A stretch of 64,000 nt of DNA from the NCBI RefSeq assembly GCF_000835495.1, contig NW_015622541.1, positions 434,001 through 498,000 of the forward strand, given 5' to 3'. The notes under the pieces were generated by a model. That model did not search any database. It was given only the letters and a program-made list of their open reading frames with translations, and was not told where the DNA came from. Shown piece after piece: positions 48,298 through 58,060 of this stretch; positions within the stretch are counted from its first letter, which is position 1; each line of letters begins with the position of its first letter. The position numbers and the translations under genes are program-made. The stretch comes from Cladophialophora immunda. Its lineage: Eukaryota; Ascomycota; Eurotiomycetes; Chaetothyriales; Herpotrichiellaceae.

Positions 48298-49823
48298 GTT
48301 GGGCAATGGGCAGTGTGTGGGTTAGCAGAAGCGGTGAACAGAGATGGAAGATGTGCAGGAGAGAAGAGTGTCGAGGAGAGAGTGAGAGATGAGGTGAAGT
48401 ACTTGTAGTCAGTTGGCTGTCTCTGTAGAGGATGACGCGTTACCGTGACAGAGGGAGTCAAACAGGGAAACCCAGCATTATGTTCAATGTCTCAACCGAC
48501 CAAGATGTTTCTGTTTGGTCTGCGAATGTCTTCGTCGAGGCGAGGGACCAGCAGCCCATGATTGAGCCATTCAGGTCAAGAGGTCAAGCTGCAGTCAGGC
48601 AGCTGCTGGTTTGCCGTGTTTCAAGAGGGTCACATATCGGCCTTGTACAGCCTCACTCGCACTCCATTACCTTGTTTCCATCCACCAGGACCCGTGCCGC
48701 TCTACACGCCATTGGCGCCTGTCCCTGCTCGCGGATATATACATGCTATCCCCCGCTGCGACATCTCCATCCGCTGTGGTATAGACGGTGCCACTTGTAC
48801 CAACCTGAGAAGCCCAACCCGATTGCGGGGCGTCGATCAGCGTCGATCACACCCGTCGTCATTGTCTTCGTCATTGCTTGACATAAACCAAGCTTTTGCA
48901 CCAGTCGCCGGACGCCCGCCTTGTATCCCCTTGCGATGCCTCCTCCCCCTCGTCGAAATGCCTCTATTGCATTATCTGTTATCTACAGAAGTGGGTGGGC
49001 GACGGTCACAAGTGTACAGGGAGAATGAGCGCGGTTGGGTGTGGCCTTGGTGCTGCCAACTCTACCCAGAGAGCATCCGTCAAGCAAGTCGCAAGCGACT
49101 GAAAAGGTGGCCAGCTTCAAACACGAATTACATCATACTGGGGTCTCCCACGGTGTCGGCACTGCTGAGATTCGTCGAGACTTGGTGGCATGAAATGGGC
49201 ATGTTAGGGCTTGAACAAGGACATCCCGGTCAAGGCATCGAGGCTATACACAAAAAAGATCGACCATCCCCTGTCTTGTGCTCGCTCAGGTACAGCCCAC
49301 AACTCCTCTACTGGGGAATCAAGGTAGAACATTCGGCGCAGATCCCTCCTCCGAGCAAGCCGATGCCTGTCCGTTTACTAGATTCTTCCACACCGCCTCT
49401 CGGCCTCGTGTTGGGGTAGAAATTGTGGAGTTGAATCTCTTCTCGGCTGGGTAGATTTTAACCAACCAGGCTGCAACAGATGCTCTTTGCGACAGTCCAG
49501 ATAAAGGCACGCTTCTGAACTCTCCAGCATCGGACCATATATCGGTCGACGGATATAGTGGTTAGGGGACACCACGACTTTCTACCCCAACGACTTGAGC
49601 AGCGAATCTCAATGAGATGACAAATTGACAATGACGGCTCCTCGACGACATTGCAAGCTCAAACGAGTGCGTAGCCTCGATATGTAGAAGGGAGAGCATA
49701 TAATATCTGCACGGTAGGTGCCGTTCTGCCTCTGCTTGACTGCAAGTCCTCTTGAGCGCGAGAATATACCTTCGTCAATTGCAGCATCATTGGCTTTGTG
49801 CCTTACTGCCATTCTCCCTCACC
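48298..49823. other. Intergenic region, no supported gene
   Basis: 1.5 kb between a leftward protease and a rightward dehydrogenase. A 285-codon open frame at 48562-49419 (+) begins with TTG, has low-complexity composition and no domain, and is doubtful. Promoters of both flanking genes must lie here. Confidence 0.5.
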
Positions 49824-50913
49824 ATGTCTCCCAAGGAGCAGACGGTATTCCGCTACACGTCAGGCAAAGGCTTTGACGGACTGCAAGCATTCAAAGAGCC
49901 TGTCCCCGCCATCGGCGACTATGAAGTCCTCGTCAAGATTCACAGTGTTGCCATCAACTACCGTGACATTGCCATCGCCCGTGGGACGTACCCTCTTGCG
50001 GTCAAGGATCAGGTCGTGCCGTGCACCGACATGGCGGGCGAGGTTCTCCAGGTCAGCAAGCAGGTTGACAACATCTCAGTTGGTGACACTGTGGTTGCGG
50101 CCATTAGCTCGTCGACCTTGTACGGTCCAGTAAAAGACCAGGAACACACCCTCGGAGGTACCATAGACGGCGTGCTCCGAGAATACATCGTCCTGCCAGT
50201 CCATCAGGTCATTAAGCTGCCCAAATCGCCCCATACCTTAACCCAGTGGTCTGCCGTCGTGGCGACGGGGTCAACAGTGTGGAATTGTTTTTATGGCGGC
50301 TTGCCCTTGAAACCTGGTCAGACAGTCCTCATTCAAGGTATGCTATTGGGAACACACATGAAGACAGCAGCTCATGATTGCAGGGACCGGGGGAGTAGCA
50401 TTGACTGCTCTCATTTTTGCCAGAGCCGCGGGTGCCACCACAATCATCACGTCGTCTAGTGATGAGAAGCTGGCAAATGTCAAAGCCAAATACGGTGCCG
50501 ACCACACAATCAACTACAACACTCACCCTAATTGGGCGGCCGAAGTGCAGCGGATCACCAATGGCGCGGGAGTCGACCATGTCATCGAGAATGGCGGGAT
50601 TGGAACAATTCAACAGAGTATCGAGTGCGTTGCGATGGGTGGTACCATCTCCTTGGTCGGGTTTCTCAAAGGTATACCACAGGACCAGGTCCCTGATGTG
50701 ACCTTACTGGCAATATGCAAGGGGGTCCTGCTCCGTGGCATTCTGGCTGGATCCAAACAGCAACTCGAGGAAGCTGTGCAATTCGTTGGTAGCCGGAATT
50801 TGACGGTGCCAGTGGACAAGACCTTCGCATTCAATCGGGATGACATCGTCGCAGCTTTGCAATATGTGGCATCAGGTCAACACGTTGGCAAAGTGTGCAT
50901 ACACCTGAACTAA
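49824..50913 (+). CDS. Zinc-type alcohol dehydrogenase-like protein (MDR superfamily)
   Basis: Medium-chain NAD(P)H-dependent oxidoreductase of 347 aa in two exons (49824-50337, 50384-50913). GroES-like domain at 1-130: EVLVKIHSVAINYRD, then PLAVKDQVVPCTDMAGEV. Rossmann domain at about 150-300: the nucleotide-binding GTGGVALTALIFARAAGA straddles the intron, and SSSDEKLANVKAKYGADHTI is typical of the fungal group. Catalytic-zinc Cys and His ligands of classical ADH are not all present, so a zinc-free, quinone-reductase-like chemistry is possible despite the family name. The terminal codons overlap the convergent C2H2 regulator by four bases. Confidence 0.9.
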
Positions 50914-53061
50914 GCAGCCTCTGCCAGAAGTTGAAGGCCAGAGCCAATGAGCGTGTCGATCTCAAGAACATGGACGCCTTGAAATATTTGGGCCCAGAGT
51001 CTTAATGTTGTCGTTGCCATGCGCTGATAGCGCGATGAGTCGTCCTCGTGAATATCCAGAGTTTCCGCCAGAGACGTCTCTTTGATGATTCCACTGACGA
51101 TGTCGAGGAGCTCGCGCTCCGTCCTGCGCAATTTGTCCGGGCCACGGGATCCAGTAATCGTGGCGACCATGGCAAGCCAATCCCTCAACAGTAAGGCACA
51201 TTCGAGGCTGCTCAGCGAATTTTCGATACTTCTAAATGGTAGCCGAGTATGGGTAACCAGTTCAATGCCCAAACGCACTGGTATACTCAAAGCGTGTGCG
51301 GCATGAAGAACAGCCCGATCCAGTAGAGATGACCTTTGCAAGCAGCTTCTTTCAACCACAATGTCATTGATTTCTCTGAACAACAGGGCTCTGCACGGGG
51401 CCAGATTAGAGCTTAATCGGATATAGGCCAGCCGAAGCAGAGCCGTTGCATTCAGTCCCAGTGGCCCTTTCTCTGACAGAGGATCAAGGGTGGACTCCTG
51501 GGTGAGCTCCCAGCACAATTGCCACGTCCTCAAAGCGGTCTCAAAGGATTTCGCTTTATCCGGCCGGAGAGGTCGTCCAATCGCGTCATCATCATCGGCG
51601 ACGCTCATTTGTTGAAGCAAACCGTGAATGAGCACATAGTTAGCGAACGAAGACACTGGAGATACGTTACCATTAAAAAGCGAGCGGAGCGCTTGTTGAA
51701 AAAGACACTGGCTATAAACATTGCTCCGATGCCACTCTTCTGAACTGGCGGCTTTCCATGGCTCCGCGCAGCTGGGCAGGAAGACGCATATATCACGGTT
51801 CGAGAGCTGGGGAGGGATGCCATAGGCGATATTGTGTAGACTGAGAAGCACATAAGCCGAGAGCAGGGTCCTCCTGCGCTCTTCAGCAGCCACCCACTCA
51901 CACCAGGCCCGTTCCGTCTCAGCGACATCCATCCGCCGACCACTCACGCGCGTCAATTCTTGTGTTTCTGAGATCCCGTGCTGTTTTGCAAGCATACCCA
52001 ATCGTCCTCCAAGCGATATTGCGTCTGGTAAGATGTCCTTTCCAGCCCATGACGCATAAGCAACGAGTAGGATAAGCGTTTGGATCTTCCCAAATCCATT
52101 CCTTCTCTGAAGAATGGAATGGCCTTGCTGTGCCGGCATGCCAGTGCACGATTCAGAGTCTTGTCGACGTAGATTCTCCGAAAGTATCGCTTTCGCCATA
52201 TCGTACAAGCGATAGGAACAAGAGGTTTCAAACCGGTTCAACGCTCCCAGAGAGGCAGCAGCTAACAGTAGTTCGATGTCCGTCTTTGCGACTGAGAAGG
52301 TCGCGGAGTGAAGGAAAGGGAGATTGTCTTGAGCACAGCGGAAGTACGACTCCAGGTTGCGACTCAAGGCATTTCGTGATGGGAGTTGCCAATGATGCGG
52401 TAAAACTGCCGAGAAGGATTCAACTTCGAGACAGAAACCTTCGTAGGCGGATTCGGAAAAAGACCAAGGTAGCATACTTCTATAATCCGTGAAGGCTCCG
52501 CTATGATCCTCATCGGTATTCAGTAGGCGTTCTGCGCTGTCTAATTCCGGTAGACGGGAGCTGAAACGAGGGAAATCATTGGAGCTCGGGGAGCGAGGAT
52601 ACATAAGAGGAAGATTCGTGTCAAAATCGAACAGGGTTGGTGGGAGCATGTCTTGCGTGAGGAACTGGGGATCGAAAAGAAAGCCTGGGTCGTCCTGCCT
52701 TGTCTCATCCGTGTTCAGCGCGCTGGGTTCCTCGTGATCCTCGTCCTCCTCGACTGGCGGTACATCGCTGAGTTGGGCATGTGATAGTCTGAGATGACGC
52801 GAGAGCAGGTCTCTGCAACAGGGGTTATCCGCATGCCCTCAATTGTGTGAGTAGATGTTGACTCACTTTCTCGTGAAGGCCTGGCCGCATTGGCAAGCGA
52901 AGGGTTTCTCACGCGTATCTACCCATGTCAGTATTGAACTGGTTCTCGCACATGGCATTCCTACGCGTGCGTTCATGCCGCACCAAATGTTCGCGCCGAT
53001 GGAACTGCTTCCCACAGTGGCTGCAGGGCTGCACCACATTCCGTGGCCTACCTCGAGGCAT
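50910..53061 (-). CDS. C2H2 zinc-finger transcription factor with fungal_trans domain
   Basis: Nuclear regulator of 683 aa in three exons (53061-52965, 52918-52867, 52812-50910). The start MPRGRPRNVVQ precedes finger 1, CSHCGKQFHRREHLVRH. Splicing restores the classic HTREKPF linker, and finger 2, FACQCGQAFTRK then DLLSRHLRLSH, uses a C-x-C pair as in many fungal tandem-finger regulators. An acidic linker (EEDEDHEE) is followed by the fungal-specific middle-homology domain (about 190-560), with FLHSATFSVAKT, ALNRFETSCSYRLYDMAK and ERAWCEWVAAEERRRTLLSAY. Tandem C2H2 plus fungal_trans proteins commonly govern metabolic or cluster genes. The convergent dehydrogenase is a candidate target only by position. 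Confidence 0.9.
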
Positions 53062-53470
53062 CCGGCCGGCGGTGTTTTGGTGGACGAGGATTTGTAAGAA
53101 GAGGACGAAAACCATGGCAAGGCTTGGGTTCGGGTGAAGGTCAATAGGGCGGAGTATATTCGCTTGCTTGGCTGTTGTCTACAGCTGCCATGGACGCTGC
53201 AGACAGCACCACTCCAACTTAGTGCCCAGCCAGCCCAAGAACATCCATGTCACGACTGAAGTTGAATACGGAGTCCTCGAGCGTTGGCCTATGGAGGATG
53301 GCATTCTTTGTGTGCGCTGGCAAATCTGCCACAGTGCCCGCTCTTTGATCGCCGAGACATTTTCAATAGAGAACTTGTCCACGACCAGGATTCACCTCAT
53401 AATCTGCCTCAAAGTCTGCATGTGCTTGGTCTCTATACAAAAAAAATAGGAGAAACCACTCTGAACAAAA
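53062..53470. other. Intergenic region upstream of the C2H2 regulator
   Basis: About 400 bp between the regulator's ATG and the 3' end of the 5S rRNA gene. No other feature is seen. Confidence 0.5.
53464..53470 (-). terminator. RNA polymerase III terminator of the 5S rRNA gene
   Basis: The - strand reads TTTTTG right after the 5S 3' end, a run of five T, the usual pol III stop. Confidence 0.75.
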
Positions 53471-53589
53471 ACAATCGACAGCTAGGATTCGCACCTGGTC
53501 ACCCACGGTACTACTAGCTAGCCGGCATCAGGCTTAAGAACGGCTGAGCGAACGGGAAGCCCTGTTTTCCTGATCCTATGGTCGATTGC
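53471..53589 (-). rRNA. 5S ribosomal RNA (variant with compensating helix changes)
   Basis: The - strand matches the conserved 5S core: CATAGG, AACAGGGCTTCCCGT then CGCTCAGCCG, CTTAAGCC, GCCGG, TAGTAG, GTGGGTGACCA and GCGAATCC, in the right order over 119 nt. Compared with the common ascomycete sequence as I recall it, the paired regions are changed on both sides. The closing helix is CAATCGAC with GTCGATTG. Helix II is ATCAGG with CCTGAT. The loop-proximal stem is ACC with GGT, and another stem is GCTAG with CTAGC. Such covariation argues for a functional gene, not a decayed copy. A single dispersed 5S gene is usual in Pezizomycotina. The internal pol III elements lie in the conserved core. 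Confidence 0.92.
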
Positions 53590-53590
53590 G

Positions 53591-53620
53591 GGAGAATATT
53601 CTCCGATGCTGGTCATATAT
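53591..53620 (-). promoter_or_regulatory. Upstream TATA-like element and palindrome of the 5S gene
   Basis: TATATG-type sequence (+ strand CATATA at 53614-53619) lies about 26-31 bp before the 5S start, the position of the TATA element in Neurospora 5S genes. Between them is a perfect 14-bp palindrome GGAGAATATTCTCC (53591-53604). Confidence 0.6.
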
Positions 53621-54203
53621 CCTCTATTTCTCTTTCTCACTCTAACAAGAAGTATTCGACTCCTTTGAACCGCATTTCTAGAGTACCTTTGGGGGAAAGA
53701 GTTTTTCAGCCACACGACATCGAGGCAGGGGTCTCAAGTATGGACACCATATAGAGTGGCACGACGGTATCAATAGCAATATTTTGTTTTGGCTCCTGTC
53801 TAGTTGTAGAAGAGCATAGTGGCTGAGATTGCGCAGAGCACCTCGGCATCGTGTAGAAATAAGTGGTGGCAAGGCTGAAATCCCTGCACCACGTGAGGAC
53901 CCCAGGCTGTTCGCGAGGCTGCAGCTGACGCCATGCATATCATGATATCAATGGCCCGTGATCTAAATCTGGTCAACCGGTTTTCGGCTGTGGGTTGGGC
54001 CGACCATCTCGATACTTTCCCGATGCAACAACAACGCTCTTCTCCCGCATGCTTCTCCCCTCCAAGGTCCTCCATTCTAGAAACTCGGATTCTTCTATAA
54101 CTAGGTGCTGTTGTCGCGACTACAACAGGCTGAACTGCTTCTCACTCCAATGATTTGAAATCATCACCTCCCTCCCGCATGAGCGGGGAGACACCTGGAC
54201 ACC
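53621..54203. other. Intergenic region
   Basis: About 580 bp between the 5S gene and the Asi-like gene. Only short - strand open stretches without domains are present. Confidence 0.5.
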
Positions 54204-57200
54204 ATGGTCTCGGTTGAATCAACTGCAGCACAGGCAGCCTCTGCAGTCGCTCATGGGCCCATCACCTCTGCCTCACCTGCGCTACTGAATTTGACCAACC
54301 TCAGAACCGCGGCGGCGAATGTGACATCCTCCTTTTCCCTTCCACTCTCCAAGCACCCGATATTCCGCTTCCCGCTCCGACTTGCTTCGCGGATCGATCG
54401 AGCCCTTCTCAACATATGGAACCAATTTATTTTGGAAGGACTCGGTATTAGTAGTCTGACAAGAGCTGGGACGGTGACAGGCGCAGGCACGGCTGGAGCC
54501 CAAGCGATGGCAGACGCTGCAGTCCAACCGGGTGTGGCCCAGGCGGTTGGAGATGCAGCCGCAGAGAGTTGGTCGACCTTCTTTGCAGAGGTATTCCAAG
54601 CAACAGGCTTCAAGTCTTATTGGGGCATGTTGCACTATCTCACTTCAAGATGGGCCTTCATATGTTTTGTGGTGGTAAGAGCCACTGCGTCGGAAACGAC
54701 AGAGATATCTGCTGACCTGCGCAGGCTCTGATTCTAAATCGCATCAGTGTTTATGGGGCCTCGAGGCAAAGAATACAGCTGACGTGGACGAGGAGATTGG
54801 CTTTACGGATCGTGCCCATTCTGTTGTTCATAACTCAGATTCATCATCTCCTGCAGGCCATTCGGTGCCAAACGTCGCCAGACTTCTCGCTTTATCGGCA
54901 CGGCGATAACAACAAATACAGCCTCTTAGATTGGGCGACGGACGGTGGCTCGCTGCACACCCTCGCATCCACGCTGCTCTTCCAATCGACAGACGCCCAG
55001 GCATGCGCCGCAGTGGGAATGAGCCGACCAAGTCCCGACGTTCGAGCACCTTTTGGTTCTTTCTCCCTTCTTTGGCCGTCCTTCTTGCGGTTGAGCCTGT
55101 CCCATGTCGTTGAAAACCTATCGTGCTCACTGCAACAGATACCAACCACGGCAGAGGTTGGAATGTCCGTCTTTGAGCATTCTCTAGCATTCGCTGAGGC
55201 TGAGACGATGATCTCCCACACCCTAGGTCTAGGTTATTATGGGTCAACCAGATCGTCAGGCGTTGGTAAAACAAACGTCACCTCTCCCAATGTCGATTCA
55301 CAGCCAACAATACCCGCATCGGGGACAATATTAGCTCTTGCGGACGCTACGACCGTCTTGACCGGTCCGCATCTCCTTGATCGTGTCAATGTTCCAGTAG
55401 AAGTTCTCTTGGTCACATTGCTGTCGTGCTGCAACTCGCTGTCATCTCACGTCATTGCTGTTTTGGGAAAGCAGCGTCAATGGAGACTCGTCAACACTGG
55501 AATATGGGCTATGGCTTTCATGGCCTCGTTTGTCTGGGGATTCTGCACAACCAGTGTCATGGTTCGGAGCGGGGATAATGGAGACAACCGTCCTGTCAGC
55601 AGCCTTTTACACTTCCCGACTGTGGCGATCATAGGATTCCTCCCGCATATGGCCATCCTAGCTGGGATCGCTGTCTGTCTGCTCATATACTTGGTTGCTC
55701 TCACTTTGACGGCAATTTCCCTTGGCACCAATCCGCATATTCCCAGGCCCACCACGCTGAAAGAACGTTTCGTGATAGCTCACGACAATCTGCAGGTTGC
55801 GGTTCAGACCCGGGGGATTGATATCCGCTGGCACGAGGACTTCTACACCTCACTCCTCCGCACTGGATTTGCTGCGCTGACGGCGGCATCAGAAGCGGTC
55901 TTCCTTAATGAGGGCAGAGCTGTCGAAGTCCGTCAATTCACGTGGTTGGAAGAGGACAGGCTAGATGAATTCGACACCGCAATGCGTGAAATGGGAGCTT
56001 TTCAAAATGCCTTCCCAAACAGTCCACAATTCCAGATTCTGGAAGAATATGGCCTTCCTCCTTCGAGCCCTGGTGCCGTGGACAGAGGCGGTATTTGGGA
56101 GTCGGGCTATTCCAAGGAACGAAAGCTCGACAAAAAGGATAACGAAGCCAAAGGGTCATTTGTCTATCCAACTCCGCGCGCAGGCGGAGTCGGCGCTGTA
56201 CAACGGACCACCCGTTTCTATTTGATCATGATTTATCTTCGCGGTATCATATTTTTAATAGCTGGATATATTGGCTTTGGCATTGGCGTCTTGCTGGACA
56301 CGATCGGCATCACGGCGCGACCTCGATGGCTTAGACGAATCGTCGGTCGATCTCTGAAGAAGATGAATTCGAGGCCAGGCGGACCGAATAACGAAGGAAC
56401 TCTCGACTTTTGGATCCTGACAGAGGACGGAAAGCTCACGATCGCGAGCAGCGACGAGGTTGATATTGAGCCTGAGATGAGGAGGCGGTTGATGACCGAA
56501 TTTCCGGACGAGAGGATCGATGAACTCCTCGATACCAGGCTGTACGAGTGGTGGAAGTCAGGTGGCTGGTTCGGTGCGAAAGATGACAGCGGAGATTATG
56601 AGCCGTCAAATGCGGATGATCTCGACGACACTACCAGTGTCATTTCGATGTCCACCCAAGCCAGCACCCTCAACAGCGATGCCGGCGATGAAGACGCCTG
56701 GGAGTCTGAGCCTGAAGGATCACGAACACCGACTCAATCATCTACGGGGCCGTCATGGTCCTTCTCGGGCGTTCAAACCAGAGAATCAACACCGGCCTTC
56801 ACAGATTCGCCTTTGGATGCGGCGACACTCGCAAGACTTCTAAATCCACCAGACCGAGAATCTCGCGAAGAAGCACGGATTCTTTCCTCGCACCTCGCCA
56901 CGGTGGCCTCCAACTCTCCTGGCGTCATGACTCGTTCACGATACCGTCGCGAGGTTGAATCTGAGCGAGCTCGGATCTTGCTTGCTGGACGTAGTCCAGA
57001 TCCCACACAAGCGACTCACCACAGGGTCCCAACAGTCTCGTTGTATAAAGAGCCTTCAACGACGGGTCCTCGACCACTTAGCACGATGGAGGAAGCGGAA
57101 GTGCTCGAATCACTAATCCTCAGCAGACGGCGGAAGCATGCGCCTCCCACGCCGACGGTGAAAAGTGAACCGTCAAACACAAGCAACACAGAGGAAGACC

Positions 57201-57379
57201 GACCATTCGGACCGCCTTGTGTCGTCTGTCAGATCGCGCCTCGAACCATTATCGCCTGGCCATGTCGATGCCTCTGCGTGTGCGAGGACTGTCGAGTCAG
57301 TTTGGCATTGAACAATTTTGGGAACTGTGTGACTTGTCGGCGGACCGTGCAGGGATTTGTGAGGCTCTACGTGCCGTGA
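54204..57379 (+). CDS. Asi1/Asi3-like membrane RING ubiquitin ligase
   Basis: 1041-aa multi-spanning protein in two exons (54204-54674, 54725-57379), phase 0 intron with GTAAGA/GCAG. Several hydrophobic helices are visible: WAFICFVV joined to ALILNRISV, LRIVPILLFITQ, VLLVTLLSCCN, TGIWAMAFMASFVWGF, AILAGIAVCLLIYLVALTL and IIFLIAGYIGFGIGVLL. An acidic, Ser/Thr-rich stretch follows (about 780-880). The extreme C terminus is a RING-type finger, CVVCQIAPRTIIAWPCRCLC then CEDCRVSLALNNFGNC and CRR, ending FVRLYVP. This terminal arrangement matches yeast Asi1 and Asi3, inner-nuclear-membrane E3 ligases that degrade mislocalised membrane proteins and latent transcription factors. Nuclear-envelope location is inferred from the family. 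Confidence 0.88.
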
Positions 57380-58060
57380 AGTGAAGCCATCCGTGTACCG
57401 AGTATGGGCTGTACCACCAAGCAACCGCCAGGAGATCTGCAGGGCTGTTCTGTGTTCCATGTTTGCTTCTCTTTTTGAGCTCTAGGTCTGACGAATAGCC
57501 GAGTCAGCCAAAAGTTGCCATCTACGCCTCGGTGATTCGGTAGTTCATTGATTCCATTAGTTCTGTTCCATTCCTTGTCTACATACTTCCCGTCCACTGC
57601 TTTTGCAAGAGATTCATCGACCGTGACTATGTGTGCCGAGACCAAGTATACAGACGCGACAGCATCCCAGCGGCGACGGGCTCGTGTTCTCAGATACGGC
57701 AGTAGAGCACTAACACTGGGAGAGGAAAATGGTAATACAGCAAGTCAAGCAGAGAAGCAGAGAAGCAGAGAAGCAGAGTTTTATGAATTTAGATCACTAG
57801 ATAGTATCGCTTTTACATTCCTACCCTTCGCAGAAAGAGTCCTCGTCACAGAACGGAAAAAAACCAGAAAAAACAACAACCAAAAACTGCGAATGTCCAT
57901 CATCATATCAAATCAATCATCCTGATTCGCGCCGAATTTCCAAGAGTCAACGACGAAAGCACCACCCCCCCCCCCAAATCCCCCACCCCCGCGAAAACAC
58001 ATCATAGTACACCCACCCGACACCCTCTTCCCCAGTGATATAGAAAACCTCCTTGGCTAC
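57380..58060. other. Convergent intergenic region with simple repeats
   Basis: 680 bp between two inward-pointing genes. About three and a half copies of an 8-bp unit AGAAGCAG lie near 57748-57778, and eleven C form a run at 57965-57975. No gene is supported. Confidence 0.55.

Noticed and set aside
48562..49419. 285-codon open frame on the + strand
   Set aside because: Starts at TTG, low-complexity composition, no domain, and lies in a region needed for two divergent promoters; probably chance.
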